The translations under genes were made by a program, and so were the position numbers. Positions 44,216 to 54,336 of a stretch of DNA of 64,000 bases are shown in pieces. Source of the stretch: Candidatus Nitrotoga arctica (GTDB taxonomy: Bacteria > Pseudomonadota > Gammaproteobacteria > Burkholderiales > Gallionellaceae); contig NZ_OU912926.1 in assembly GCF_918378365.1 (NCBI RefSeq), positions 992,001-1,056,000 on the forward strand, in the 5' to 3' direction. The first letter of the stretch is position 1, and each line of letters opens with the position of its first letter. Below the pieces are notes generated by a model that was not told where the DNA came from, searched no databases, and saw only the letters and a list, made by a program, of their open reading frames with translations.

Positions 44216-44773
44216 ATGCAAAACGAAATCAACTCTGCTGATTCGCTGCTAGCGCCGAGCGTGGCATTGCACCCGGCACGCACGGCAGGGGCACTCATGA
44301 CCATCGGACTCCCTCGACGGTACGGAGCCCCACTCGCCGCAGCTCAGGAATGGATAGGTTTTGAAGTCGCGAACATTAAGTTTCTGGTTCCACACGCGCA
44401 AGTAAACGAAATTTCAGAAATGCCGCCTGTTTTTCGCCTTCCGAACACTGGCCGCTGGTTGCTTGGTCTCGTGAACCTTCATGGCAATCTTGTGCCAGTG
44501 TTTGATTTAGCGTCGCTCGTCGGCGGAGCATGCAACACGAAATCGAAAACAATGCTCCTCGTGCTGGGCCGCGGTGATGCGATCGCAGCTATCGTGGTTA
44601 ACGGTATTCCGAACCGCAAGCGTTTCGGTACCTCGAATCGAACCTCGTTTCCCGCGTTCCCAGAGTCAATCCGCGACTACATATCGAACGCTTATGCAGA
44701 AGAAGAACAGGTGTGGCTGGAGCTCGATCACGTCCGCTTCTTCGAAATGATGGCGCGCAAAATTTCAGGCTGA
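44216..44773 (+). CDS. CheW-domain protein, PilI-like
   Basis: A 185-residue adaptor that couples the chemoreceptor to the CheA-like kinase. The CheW fold begins around WIGFEVANIKFLVPHAQVNEI and includes LGLVNLHGNLVPVFDLASLV, the typical receptor/kinase contact strand. ATG 44216 gives a 40-residue extension before the fold; a second ATG at 44297 would remove much of it, and neither has a clear ribosome-binding site. It lies between the PilH-like and MCP genes, the same order as pilH-pilI-pilJ. Confidence 0.87.
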   Translation: MQNEINSADSLLAPSVALHPARTAGALMTIGLPRRYGAPLAAAQEWIGFEVANIKFLVPHAQVNEISEMPPVFRLPNTGRWLLGLVNLHGNLVPVFDLASLVGGACNTKSKTMLLVLGRGDAIAAIVVNGIPNRKRFGTSNRTSFPAFPESIRDYISNAYAEEEQVWLELDHVRFFEMMARKISG

Positions 44774-44813
44774 CGCACCTGCCCCCAACTTACGACCCGA
44801 CTGGAGAAACAAA

Positions 44814-47132
44814 ATGAAAAGCAGGCTGAAAATTACCTTCCTTACCCGGATGAAGCTGTGGCAGAAGTTCTTGCTCCTGGGCGCCGTCGCGCTACCCGCT
44901 GCCGGAGTGCCTGCCTATCTGTTCTTGACGCAGACCACCGCCGCCATTCAGACCGCCAAGCTCGAGGCTAGCGGAATTGACCCCGCAGCAAAGCTACTTA
45001 AGGTAATCCAGAATACCCAACAGCATCGCGGCTTGGCCGCCGCCTTCATCGGCGGAAATGCCTCCATAGCTGCAGATCGCGCCGCTAAGGAAACGGAGGT
45101 TGCCCGGGCGATCAGCACCTTCGACCCCTACATGAAAGATACCAACAATGCCAAACAGGCCGAGGCATGGGACAAAGTAAAAACCGATTGGACACGAATC
45201 GCGACCGAGACCGCGAGTCAACGCGCAGACGCGCGTAAATCATTTGCTGACCACTCTGCACTAGTCGCTACCGAACTGACCCTGCTTGATCTTTTGATGG
45301 ATCATTACAAGCTCTCATTCGAATCAGATGCTGCGACGCACTTCCTGATCCAGGCCACACTGGCAGATCTACCGCAAGTCGCTGAGACATTAGGGCAGGT
45401 GCGGGCGTTTGGAGCCGCCCGGCTCGCGGAAGCCGAGCACTTAGTCATCGCTCAGCAATCCGGTACCGAACTAGACAAAGAAACACTTACCTTGACCGAC
45501 CGCGCGACGATGGCAACTTTAATCTCGGCCTTGACCGCCAGAACCAATCAAGCGACTAATCAGTTAGGTAAAGCACAGATCGAGGAAGCGCGAATTAAGA
45601 ACAAGATTGCAGGCAAAGATCAAGTCGCTGAAGAACAAATCAAGCACCTTGCCGGTCTGGCCGCCGCAGAAATCAGCAATGCGCAGCGGCTTCAGTTCAG
45701 TTCTGCAGAGTATGTCAAGCAATTCACTGCCAGTATCAACGATCAATTCAAATTAATTGATATCGCGATGGTGGCGCTGAACGACGAGTTGCAGCTCAAG
45801 GTTGCAAACCTGCTCAAACGTTCATTAACACTGTCGGGCGTGGTACTTGCCTTTATTATATTCGCAGCGTTTCTCGCCTTGCTGATTACACGAAATGTCA
45901 CCGACACAGTACGTTTATTACAGCTATCAGTCGAAAAAGTGCGTGGCGGAGATAACACAGCGCTAGGCTCGATCGAGGCGAAGGATGAAGTCGGCGATTT
46001 GGGACGGACGGTTAATCAGCTGCTCGAAGAACGTATGGCTGCGCAACGCAAGGCTGAGGCGGAAACCGAGGCACTCAATGACTCGGTGATCTCGCTCCTG
46101 CAAACAATGCAGAAGCTCTCGGAAAAAAATCTCACGGTCAAGGCGCCTGTCACGCAAGACATCGTAGGTACGGTGTCTGATGCCGTAAATCAGCACACGG
46201 AAGAGACGAGCAAAGTGCTTTATCGGGTGATGCAAATCGCCGGCCAGGTGGAAAATTCCTCGGTCAAATTGAAAGGGCAGGCAGATCAAGTGCAAGCGAC
46301 AGCTGCAGTGGAACGAAAAGGCGTCGAAGAAATGATCCGCGAGCTCGCCACTTCAACTGAAGCCATGAACAATGTGGCACAGCTCACCGCAAAATCCCAC
46401 ATTGCATCCGGCGATGCGACCCGTTCAACTTTCTCTGCGCTTAATGCCGTAACTGGAACAATGAAGGGCATGAACTCAATCCGTGAAATGATTGCCGAAA
46501 CCGAGAAACGAATTAAGCGTCTTGGCGAACGTTCGCAGGAAATCAGCGGTATCGTGAATTTGATCAATACAATCGCGGAGCGCACACATGTACTTGCGTT
46601 GAACGCGAGCGTACAGGCCGCAGTCGCAGGCGATGCAGGCCGCGGTTTCGCAGTGGTGGCCGAAGAAGTACAACGCCTTGCCGAATCCTCTCGTAACGCT
46701 ACCGCGCAAATTGGCACGTTGGTAAATAACATTCAAATCGAGACGAACGACACTATCAATACAGTGAACAAAACGATCTCTCAAGTAGTACAAGGAACCG
46801 AGTTCGCTGAAAAAGCCGGCGTTCAAATGGCAGAAACACAGAAGGCAACCGATAATTTGGTTGAGTTAGTGCTGCAAATTGCCGTCAGCTTGGAGGTGCA
46901 AATCAAGAGCGCAGAAATTCTGCAAAACAGAGTTGAAGATATTGGCCGTAGTGCGGAGAAGACCGGAGAACAGATCACAACCCAGACGGCCGAAACCAAC
47001 CTGCTCTCCAGATCCGCCGAGCAATTGGTGAGAACGGTGGGCGTATTCAAGTTACCGAGCGCACAAACGCTTGGTTTGTCGATCATGCCAGAGCGTACGA
47101 GCGCCATGCCCAAGCTCCAAGCGGTTGTTTAA
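44814..47132 (+). CDS. Methyl-accepting chemotaxis protein, PilJ-like
   Basis: A membrane chemoreceptor of 772 residues. The first helix (FLLLGAVALPAAGVPAYLFL) is followed by a periplasmic domain with NTQQHRGLAAAFIGG, resembling the NIT sensor fold. A second helix (VVLAFIIFAAFLALLI), HAMP and a long signalling coiled coil end in the hairpin tip IAERTHVLALNASVQAAVAG and GRGFAVVAEEVQRLAESS. No CheR or CheB gene is near, as in systems where methylation is absent or supplied elsewhere. The start follows GGAG at good distance. Confidence 0.92.
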   Translation: MKSRLKITFLTRMKLWQKFLLLGAVALPAAGVPAYLFLTQTTAAIQTAKLEASGIDPAAKLLKVIQNTQQHRGLAAAFIGGNASIAADRAAKETEVARAISTFDPYMKDTNNAKQAEAWDKVKTDWTRIATETASQRADARKSFADHSALVATELTLLDLLMDHYKLSFESDAATHFLIQATLADLPQVAETLGQVRAFGAARLAEAEHLVIAQQSGTELDKETLTLTDRATMATLISALTARTNQATNQLGKAQIEEARIKNKIAGKDQVAEEQIKHLAGLAAAEISNAQRLQFSSAEYVKQFTASINDQFKLIDIAMVALNDELQLKVANLLKRSLTLSGVVLAFIIFAAFLALLITRNVTDTVRLLQLSVEKVRGGDNTALGSIEAKDEVGDLGRTVNQLLEERMAAQRKAEAETEALNDSVISLLQTMQKLSEKNLTVKAPVTQDIVGTVSDAVNQHTEETSKVLYRVMQIAGQVENSSVKLKGQADQVQATAAVERKGVEEMIRELATSTEAMNNVAQLTAKSHIASGDATRSTFSALNAVTGTMKGMNSIREMIAETEKRIKRLGERSQEISGIVNLINTIAERTHVLALNASVQAAVAGDAGRGFAVVAEEVQRLAESSRNATAQIGTLVNNIQIETNDTINTVNKTISQVVQGTEFAEKAGVQMAETQKATDNLVELVLQIAVSLEVQIKSAEILQNRVEDIGRSAEKTGEQITTQTAETNLLSRSAEQLVRTVGVFKLPSAQTLGLSIMPERTSAMPKLQAVV

Positions 47133-47190
47133 GCCTGCAATGACGGCGGCACAATGGTGCCGCCGTGCTTCGACCTGAGGATGATAGACA

Positions 47191-50100
47191 ATGCAAATGA
47201 GTGATTTCATCGAAGCGCTACGAACCGAAATCGAAGAGGTGCGCGCCGACCTTGCCGGTTGGATCGCAACGATCTGTTCGGTTGCCCCAGAGGATCTCGC
47301 ATTCGGCGACGCACTCGATCTATATGTAAGTCAGATTGAACGCACGGCATCAACTTGCGGAATGCTCGGACTGCGCGGCTTGGAGTCCTGTTGCGCTCAG
47401 GTACAGGAGTGCCTGGTGGTCATTGTAGGGATTAAAGCGGAAGAACGCAGCGCGGCACAAGCCTTCTTCGATATCTGGCCGGATCTTGTGCTCGCTTACC
47501 TTGCTGACATTACCAACTTCGAATCCGCTGAGCACTTGGCAGAACACTTTTCCCAGCCCTCCTGTCCGGCACCCGTGGATGCCGAGCACAACCTTGAACT
47601 CATTATCGAACTCACCGCCGAACCCGTGTTAGCGGCGTATTTACGTGCCGAAGCAGAGGCCGAAGAACTTGAACGTCCGCGCGTGGCGACTGATGAAGAT
47701 ATCTCTCTTGCCCTACCGTCCGACGTGGATCGAGGCGTGTACGAGGCGCTGCTGCAAGAAGCACCAACGCAGGCCGCCGAACTTTCCGCCTACATCCGCA
47801 ATATTGTGGACGGCGAAGCCACGGACGAGGATATGGCCGCAGCGAAGCGCATTGCGCATTCGTTGAAGGGTTCGGCAAACATCGTCGGCATCCGGGGCAT
47901 TGCGACGCTCGGACACCACACAGAAGACATCCTCGAATGGTTCGAGCAGAACCGGACACGCCCACCGTTGGCGCTTACCAATGCACTGCTCGACGCGGCA
48001 GCGTGCCTGGAACAAATGATAGGCTCACTGCTCGGTATCGAGGATGCCCCTACACAGACTCAGGCGAAGGAAATACTGCAATCTGTTCTAGATTGGGCGA
48101 GCCGGATTCACTCAGGAAATATTGAGGATGAAATTGATGCCGCCCCGCTTGCGCTTGCCGGACTCGAAGCATCATGCCTAGTATCCACTGAAATCACGGC
48201 CCTTGATGCAACGTTTGCGATTGAAACAGAAATCACCGATCTCGACACGACACCCCTGATCCAGGCTGAAAATGTAGATCTCAATACGACGCTTCCGGTT
48301 TTGATTGAAACTGCCCATCGCAACGAAATGCCCCGGGTACTCACTGAAACCGTCAAGGAAGAAGAAGCTTCTTTGCCCAGTAATGTGACTAACCAGGTAC
48401 CTGTCGCTCCAACAATACGTGTCCCGGTTACAACGATGGACGAACTTTTTCGTCTCACTGGTGAGCTATCTGTAAAAATTGGGCAACTTACCGAGCAAGT
48501 GAAGCAGACTCAACAACGCACTAACGGTTTATTACGTCAAAGTCTCAAAGTACAGCAACGTATTTTTGATCTTGAGAACCTGGTTGACATCCGCGGCCTC
48601 GCGAACCTGCGCGACACACGAACATCTCACGGTGATCAAATATTTGATGCACTGGAAATGGAACAGTACACCGAGCTTCAAAGCAACACTCGCGCGCTGA
48701 CAGAAGAAGCGGCTGACACACGGGAGTTCAGTCGGCGCATTGAGGAAGACGTGGCACAGATGGGCGCCGTACTTCAGCAAACGCAGCGAGTACAGCGCGA
48801 ACTTCAGTACATGGCCATGACCACTCGTATGAGCCCAGTAGGAAGCCTCGCTCCTCGCCTGCACCGCAACATTCGCCAGACTTCGCAGCAAACAGGAAAA
48901 AAAGCAAAGCTGATAATCGAAGGGGAAGATATCCTGATTGACGGGGATATGCTGAACAACCTCGTCGATCCGCTGCTGCATATACTGCGAAACGCCATCG
49001 ATCACGGCATTGAGACACCCGATGAACGTACGCGTGCCGAAAAGCCAGAAGTGTCCACCATCCATCTTGTTTTCTCGCGGCGCGGCCAGACGGTCACTGT
49101 GCGTTGCCGGGACGACGGGCACGGGCTCGACTACAGCGCAATCCGACACAAGGCGATCGAGCGCGGCCTGATGCAGGCCGGTCAGGATGTCTCCGAAGAA
49201 GAATTGTCACGCTTCATTCTACTTCCTGGCTTTTCAACACGAGAACGCACAAATGAAATATCGGGACGGGGTGTAGGGCTCGATGTAGTACGCGACCGGC
49301 TTCTTGTTATGAAGGGAATGGTCGAAGTACGATCCGAGTTCGGGAAAGGCTGCGAGTTCCTACTTCGCTTCCAGGCGTCGCTCGTCGCTCAGCACGCATT
49401 ACTAATAGAATCTTCCGACCAAATTTTTGCGGTGCCAAGCTACGCGCTGGACCAAGCGTTACCGCCTGCCGCAGGGGAATTCGTATCAATCGGCAGCGAA
49501 ATAAACCTTCGCTATCAAAAACGCACTTATCCGGTAAAGGCCCTGAGTGCACTGATCGGTTATGACAGCGGCGTAATGACATCAGAAATCATGAATTCGA
49601 AGTCCGTATTGCTTGTGCACGTCGACCTTGATATTCATGCGGTACTGGTTGACCGCATCGTTGACGGTCGTGACCTGATCCTCAAAGATCCAGGCCGGTA
49701 TGTAAAGAAAATTAATGGCGTGGGCGGTATCGCGATCCTGGGTGATGGCACAGTCGCGCCGCTGCTCGATTTAGCCGAATTGCTGCGTCTTCCCATGCCA
49801 CAACTGATAGAAACCGCACCCTCCATCACTTCAGATGACCCGGTAACGTCGGCGCGACGTGGCATTCTCGTTGTGGATGATTCCCTTAGCGTGCGCAAAT
49901 CGCTAGTGCAACTCGTAAGCGACGCAGGATATAACGTGAAAGCAGCGAAAGATGGATTAGAAGCAATCACGCTCCTGAAGAATTTTACACCCGGAGTGAT
50001 ACTCACTGATCTTGAAATGCCTAACATGAACGGGCTCGAATTCACCTCGCACTTGCGCGCACGCCCCGACACCCGCGAGTTGCCGGTGATCATGATCACC

Positions 50101-50226
50101 TCGCGCTCCATGGATAAACATCGTAAACAGGCCGAGCTCGCAGGCGTTAGCGTATACATGACCAAACCCTACACCGACACCGACCTTCTCGGGCACATCC
50201 ACAGTGCGATCGGCGGAGTGCAATGA
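47191..50226 (+). CDS. Hybrid CheA-type histidine kinase (PilL/ChpA-like)
   Basis: A 1,011-residue kinase. The N-terminal part resembles the PilL N-terminal domain. An Hpt domain has phospho-acceptor H223 in RIAHSLKGSANIVG. A second helical spacer, a dimerisation region (QLTEQVKQTQQRTNG), the HATPase (HILRNAIDHGIETP, CRDDGHGLDY, SGRGVGLDVVRD), a CheW-like domain and a C-terminal receiver with D940 in VILTDLEMPN follow. Fewer Hpt domains than Pseudomonas ChpA. It probably phosphorylates the two upstream response regulators. ATG 47191 is behind GAGGATG. Confidence 0.92.
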   Translation: MQMSDFIEALRTEIEEVRADLAGWIATICSVAPEDLAFGDALDLYVSQIERTASTCGMLGLRGLESCCAQVQECLVVIVGIKAEERSAAQAFFDIWPDLVLAYLADITNFESAEHLAEHFSQPSCPAPVDAEHNLELIIELTAEPVLAAYLRAEAEAEELERPRVATDEDISLALPSDVDRGVYEALLQEAPTQAAELSAYIRNIVDGEATDEDMAAAKRIAHSLKGSANIVGIRGIATLGHHTEDILEWFEQNRTRPPLALTNALLDAAACLEQMIGSLLGIEDAPTQTQAKEILQSVLDWASRIHSGNIEDEIDAAPLALAGLEASCLVSTEITALDATFAIETEITDLDTTPLIQAENVDLNTTLPVLIETAHRNEMPRVLTETVKEEEASLPSNVTNQVPVAPTIRVPVTTMDELFRLTGELSVKIGQLTEQVKQTQQRTNGLLRQSLKVQQRIFDLENLVDIRGLANLRDTRTSHGDQIFDALEMEQYTELQSNTRALTEEAADTREFSRRIEEDVAQMGAVLQQTQRVQRELQYMAMTTRMSPVGSLAPRLHRNIRQTSQQTGKKAKLIIEGEDILIDGDMLNNLVDPLLHILRNAIDHGIETPDERTRAEKPEVSTIHLVFSRRGQTVTVRCRDDGHGLDYSAIRHKAIERGLMQAGQDVSEEELSRFILLPGFSTRERTNEISGRGVGLDVVRDRLLVMKGMVEVRSEFGKGCEFLLRFQASLVAQHALLIESSDQIFAVPSYALDQALPPAAGEFVSIGSEINLRYQKRTYPVKALSALIGYDSGVMTSEIMNSKSVLLVHVDLDIHAVLVDRIVDGRDLILKDPGRYVKKINGVGGIAILGDGTVAPLLDLAELLRLPMPQLIETAPSITSDDPVTSARRGILVVDDSLSVRKSLVQLVSDAGYNVKAAKDGLEAITLLKNFTPGVILTDLEMPNMNGLEFTSHLRARPDTRELPVIMITSRSMDKHRKQAELAGVSVYMTKPYTDTDLLGHIHSAIGGVQ

Positions 50227-50672
50227 ACGCCGCGACAGCCGGGTACGCGTTGATCTGTTTTGACGGCCTGAATCTGCTCATCGACCAACACGCAATCATC
50301 TCCCTCGAAAACATGGTCACGTTACGGGACGGCGATGATGAAATAAAAGCGAGCGAGATCATTGAAGAGAATGCATGTGAAGTCCATTCGCTAACTGCCC
50401 ATTTAATCGTGGCGAACAAAATCGATACACGGTGTCGCTACATTGTCGTACTACAAGCACATGAGCAGCGCTTCGGCATTACTGTGGACTCGGTACAGTC
50501 ACTCCTCATTCAAGATCCAAAACTACATTCTTTACCCGTATGCATGAGTACCTCCGAATCGCCGATCAAAGCTTACGTACAGGTCGAAGAGCGCATCGCA
50601 TTCTGTTGCGATATCGGTGCCCTGTGGCGTCACATCCACTCCTCGGAGAGCAGGCATGACTGCACAACATAA
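50223..50672 (+). CDS. CheW-like adaptor (first of two)
   Basis: A 149-residue CheW-like protein: YALICFDGLNLLIDQHAIISLEN at the start, RYIVVLQAHEQRFGITVDSVQSLL in the middle. It lacks some of the usual glycines, so it may be a specialised adaptor. The ATG overlaps the CheA stop as ATGA, and the downstream CheW-like gene overlaps its 3' end by 17 bases. Having two extra CheW-type genes after the kinase is an unusual feature of this cluster. Confidence 0.75.
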   Translation: MNAATAGYALICFDGLNLLIDQHAIISLENMVTLRDGDDEIKASEIIEENACEVHSLTAHLIVANKIDTRCRYIVVLQAHEQRFGITVDSVQSLLIQDPKLHSLPVCMSTSESPIKAYVQVEERIAFCCDIGALWRHIHSSESRHDCTT

Positions 50673-51111
50673 CGCCGTTTTGTTCGAATTCACAAGCGGC
50701 CGCCACGCAGCAATCGGTCTGCACGAAGTCGCCGAACTCGTCATGTCGCCAAGGCTTGTAAATGTACCGCTGGCCCCAGACTACTGCCATTCGCTTTGTA
50801 TTTGGCAAGACCGCGCCATTCCATTCGTGGAACTGGCATCACTCATCGGCCAACGCTCTCTGGAAAAAGTTAGTCTTGCGCTGGTCGTCACCTATTTTGC
50901 CCGATCAAACGGCGAGCAGCGATGGGGCGCTCTAGGGCTATCTACCTATTTTCGCATGATGAGCGTCGGAGACGATGCAGCGTGTCTGCTACCACAAGAT
51001 TCGTCTGCATGGCCATCTATCGCCCATTCCTGTTTCCAGTTGGTAGACGAAAACGTTCCCATTCTGAATCTGGACGCCCTGTTTGAGCAACGCCTGCAGT
51101 TGATCCCTTAA
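50656..51111 (+). CDS. CheW-like adaptor (second of two)
   Basis: A 151-residue protein with a CheW-type fold: NAVLFEFTSGRHAAIGLHEVAELV, then CLCIWQDRAIPFVELASLIG-like strands, and DENVPILNLDALFEQRL at the end. The frame is open from GTG 50617, but ATG 50656 has GGAGAG just before it and starts at the usual place before the first strand. It is the last gene of the chemosensory run. Confidence 0.75.
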   Translation: MTAQHNAVLFEFTSGRHAAIGLHEVAELVMSPRLVNVPLAPDYCHSLCIWQDRAIPFVELASLIGQRSLEKVSLALVVTYFARSNGEQRWGALGLSTYFRMMSVGDDAACLLPQDSSAWPSIAHSCFQLVDENVPILNLDALFEQRLQLIP

Positions 51112-51334
51112 TCAAATTTTTTATTACTTATACAAATCATCGTCGCATTTGCATTCGAGTACCGAAACAAATCCTGCGGTGTACAAATCTCTGCTGCACT
51201 GTTCATACCTCTGCAAGCAAGCTGCCGACCTGTAGGCGAGGGCGATTATGTCAACTGGATTGATCAGCGTGCGTTATTAGTTACAGTAAGACTAGGTCAT
51301 ATTTTTTCACGCATCATTTCTAGGGATATCTGTC
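51112..51334. other. Gap after the chemosensory operon
   Basis: About 220 bases. No clear terminator was found after the last CheW-like gene. The right part should hold the promoter of the Lys/Ala-rich protein gene. Confidence 0.3.
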
Positions 51335-51820
51335 ATGAGCAAATTGTTATCAGTACTAATCGCTTCATTTTTTGCAGCCTCAATGAGCTTAAACGTCGCC
51401 GCGGCAGACATCACCAAAGCTGAAGTTAAAGCCGAGAAAGCCGAAGCGACAGAAATGAAAAAGGACGCCAAGGCCGAAGCCAAGGAAACCAAGAAGACAG
51501 CCGATGCAACCGAGAAAAAGTCGGACGCCAAGGCAGACTACAAGCACGCCAAAAAGAATGCCAAAGCAACCTACAAAACAGCAAGTGCGGATTGCAAGAA
51601 GAAGCCATCTGCCGAACAGGATACCTGCGTGAAGGATGCGAAAGCCGCCAGAGATGCAGCAATCGTTGAGGCGAAAGCGACAATGGAAAAGGCTGTAGCC
51701 GAAGCCAAGGCAGCGAAAAAAGCGGCTGGAGCCGAAGCCAAAGCTACCAAAGCGAAGGCTGGCGCCGAAGCCACGGCCACGAAAGAAAAAGCCAAGATTG
51801 AAGAAAAAGCTACCAAGTAA
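51335..51820 (+). CDS. Exported Lys/Ala/Glu-rich coiled-coil protein
   Basis: A 161-residue protein with a signal peptide (LLSVLIASFFAASMSLNVAAA, cut about residue 24). The mature part is made almost only of Ala, Lys, Glu, Asp and Thr in imperfect AKAEAK/EKKAD repeats that should form long charged helices. One pair of cysteines (SADCKKKPSAEQDTCVKDA) could form a disulfide loop. It resembles cell-envelope or stress-induced low-complexity proteins, and no function can be given. It has its own terminator. Confidence 0.75.
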   Translation: MSKLLSVLIASFFAASMSLNVAAADITKAEVKAEKAEATEMKKDAKAEAKETKKTADATEKKSDAKADYKHAKKNAKATYKTASADCKKKPSAEQDTCVKDAKAARDAAIVEAKATMEKAVAEAKAAKKAAGAEAKATKAKAGAEATATKEKAKIEEKATK

Positions 51821-51840
51821 TATTTAGCAGGTCTGCGTAA

Positions 51841-51877
51841 GATAAGGCAAGGCTCTCCGCCCTGCCTTATCTTTTTT
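51841..51877 (+). terminator. Rho-independent terminator
   Basis: GATAAGGCAAGGC, a five-base loop, GCCCTGCCTTATC, then TTTTTT. It ends the Lys/Ala-rich protein transcript and may also serve the convergent DUF5916-like gene. Confidence 0.88.
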
Positions 51878-51933
51878 AAGATTGTGTATGTATGAGGCTG
51901 GATATCGCAAAAAATACATCCGCGTCCGGCTGA

Positions 51934-54120
51934 TTATCGTTCCCAATTCCATACTAATTTAAGCGTTACTGATGTCTGCGATTGCATTTGTACGGGCTCA
52001 TCAGCAGCGTCACTCGTTGCTGCTAAGTAATTGGCCGCAAGAAAGACCTCGCGTCCGGGCACAATTATCCAATGCACGCGAGCGATGGCTCCAAGTTGTT
52101 CGGATACATTATCCCATTGAAATGTTAAGCTTTCCGAAAGCCGATTCGATGCGGCATGATCTAGTCGTATCTTTGCAGTGTGTACAACGAAGCTTCCTGT
52201 TGGTAAGTCGATGTCACTACGCTCCAAACCACTACGTAGTCCCCAGTGTTTATTGACGTTCCAAATTGTGCTAATAGATTGATCATTACGTCGGCCGTCA
52301 TAGTAACCCCCAATCCGAGCGTAGGCTGTAATTGAAAGAGGTCGAGACGGCGATGAACCAGCCTCAAGTGAGAAGTAGTTCCAGCGATAGTTTCCAGCCG
52401 GGATAACAACGCCTGGCAGTACGTGAAATGGTGCGGCTAGCCGATCAGTCTGTATGAAAAACTCAGGAAAGATGAAATCTTCGGCCGCATTTGCAATATA
52501 GATCTCTGGATTGAGTAGCACTGAGCTTTCTGTTCCATCGAGTTTATTGCGAGTTTGCCAATCTAGCGCCGGGATAATATCCCCCCCTTTTTTTGTGCGT
52601 GTCCACCAGCCGATTTCGCCTCCAGTACGATTTACACCAGATTCGGTTATAAAGCCTAACGCGGGCAGAAAGCCTGCGTCAATGTATTGCCAGTTTGCAT
52701 TGCCGGATAATCCGATATTCGGATAATTGATACTGCCACCAAATGCTCGACCAGTGCCCAACCCGGGATTACCGGATTTTTGCGCCCAGGCAAAGGCATC
52801 CAGGGTGCGGTCACCAGGAAGATTTGTATTGCGGTATTGAAAATCCGAGCCTACAAGGTAGCTGCCGCTTGTGCCTTCAGGATTGCCTTGCGTGGCGATC
52901 ATACCCATTCGAGTTTTTTCAGCTAACGCACCTGTCACCCGCATGCCCCCTACTTGGGCCGCTCGTTCTGCTTCGCCTTTTTCTACGCGCGTGCCGAGAA
53001 TTCCGAAGTCCAGGCCTGCCACAGTACCGGCAACTTTTGCGCCGAAATCCAGATTCGAAACCATGCCTTGTGAGTTAATACCAATTCGACGAGAAAAGAA
53101 GGGTATTGCTGTTTCTGATAAACCGCCAAAGCTAAAACGGCCTGAGTCTCTTAAGAAAAACTCACGTCTTTCTGGTCGAAAGAGGGGAAAGCGAGTAAGG
53201 TTGACAATGCGATCATCCGCCTCCGCCTCACCAAAATTCAGGTTATAAGCGAATGATGCAGAGAGGTTACGGCGCCCTTGATAAAATACCTCCAACCCGG
53301 GTTCCAAATCAAATTGATTCTTAATATTAGTCGCTCCAAAACTGTTAGCATTTAGCCGTATTGATGGTTTTATGCGCACTCCGAGACCAGTCGAATCGGG
53401 CTTAATACCATTCAGATCTTTGGCGTCGCCCAGAGAGGTGAGGTGTTTATCTGCTGAAATTCCATATAAGCGTACTTTTTCACTAGCACGAGCGATCCAG
53501 CGCTCAGCATTAAACTTCCAGGGGGCATCGCTATTGGCAGCGCCTACTGCCGATAATGGAATGAACAGTTCTGCGCTCCATCCGGCATCGTCGATATGGG
53601 CTTCAGCATTCCAGATAGCATCCCAGTCACTGCGTTCTTCCACACCGTCATAAACCAGGCTATCAAGCCGTGCTCCATTAGCATTGACACGAAAAACGAA
53701 ACCGTTGCGCCCGCGACCTTCCGGATCAAAAACAAGGGCAACGTGATCGTCGTATTTAATGCCATCGGCATCACGAAGCATCTGACGTGCGACGATCTCT
53801 TTTGGGGCAGTATCATAAGCACGAATAGCAACGAACAGTATGCGACCATCATGAACCATCTGGATTTCAGTACGGCGTGTGGGAGCCGCACCGTGAGTGG
53901 GTTGAATCTGCACGAAGTCGCTTATGGGGGGAGCTTGCTTCCAGACCAGATCATCTAGTACACCATCGATTACAGGGATAGATGTAGTACGAATCGCAGT
54001 GGGAGCTGTAGGGTTAGTGGTGACAGCTAACACTAGAGGAGAACCGAATAGTAATCCGGTGGCCATGGTACGAACAATCCAGACGCGCAGAACCAGCGAT
54101 ATAAATAAACACGACTTCAC
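51934..54120 (-). CDS. DUF5916-type outer-membrane protein with CBM9-like N-domain
   Basis: A 728-residue exported protein. A signal-like N-terminus is followed by a CBM9-like beta-sandwich (about 40-230: IPVIDGVLDDLVWKQAPPISDF, DDHVALVFDPEGRGRNGFVFRVN). A large C-terminal beta-barrel has strands ending in an aromatic residue (TLKLVWNWER), as in the DUF5916 family. FPLFRPERREFFLRDSGRFSFGG is the typical domain junction. Function is unknown; membership in sugar or peptide outer-membrane processes has been suggested for relatives. It is intact, unlike the siderophore genes beyond it. Confidence 0.8.
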   Translation of the reverse strand: MKSCLFISLVLRVWIVRTMATGLLFGSPLVLAVTTNPTAPTAIRTTSIPVIDGVLDDLVWKQAPPISDFVQIQPTHGAAPTRRTEIQMVHDGRILFVAIRAYDTAPKEIVARQMLRDADGIKYDDHVALVFDPEGRGRNGFVFRVNANGARLDSLVYDGVEERSDWDAIWNAEAHIDDAGWSAELFIPLSAVGAANSDAPWKFNAERWIARASEKVRLYGISADKHLTSLGDAKDLNGIKPDSTGLGVRIKPSIRLNANSFGATNIKNQFDLEPGLEVFYQGRRNLSASFAYNLNFGEAEADDRIVNLTRFPLFRPERREFFLRDSGRFSFGGLSETAIPFFSRRIGINSQGMVSNLDFGAKVAGTVAGLDFGILGTRVEKGEAERAAQVGGMRVTGALAEKTRMGMIATQGNPEGTSGSYLVGSDFQYRNTNLPGDRTLDAFAWAQKSGNPGLGTGRAFGGSINYPNIGLSGNANWQYIDAGFLPALGFITESGVNRTGGEIGWWTRTKKGGDIIPALDWQTRNKLDGTESSVLLNPEIYIANAAEDFIFPEFFIQTDRLAAPFHVLPGVVIPAGNYRWNYFSLEAGSSPSRPLSITAYARIGGYYDGRRNDQSISTIWNVNKHWGLRSGLERSDIDLPTGSFVVHTAKIRLDHAASNRLSESLTFQWDNVSEQLGAIARVHWIIVPGREVFLAANYLAATSDAADEPVQMQSQTSVTLKLVWNWER

Positions 54121-54336
54121 GCGCCCTGCCTAACAATTTATAGGCTGCGATGAAGCTGCCGTCTGCGTAATTGAAATATGTCGGGTCTGCGATAAAAAAC
54201 GGTTGTGATCTATCTTCGAGGACAGAATCACATTTGATTCACTTGTAAAAATGTCCGTCGTTTGTTCTTACCTATTTCTGCCGACTTGAAGCGGTGTCTT
54301 TGTTCGTTCATAGATTTTTGTAAGGCTGAATAATGG

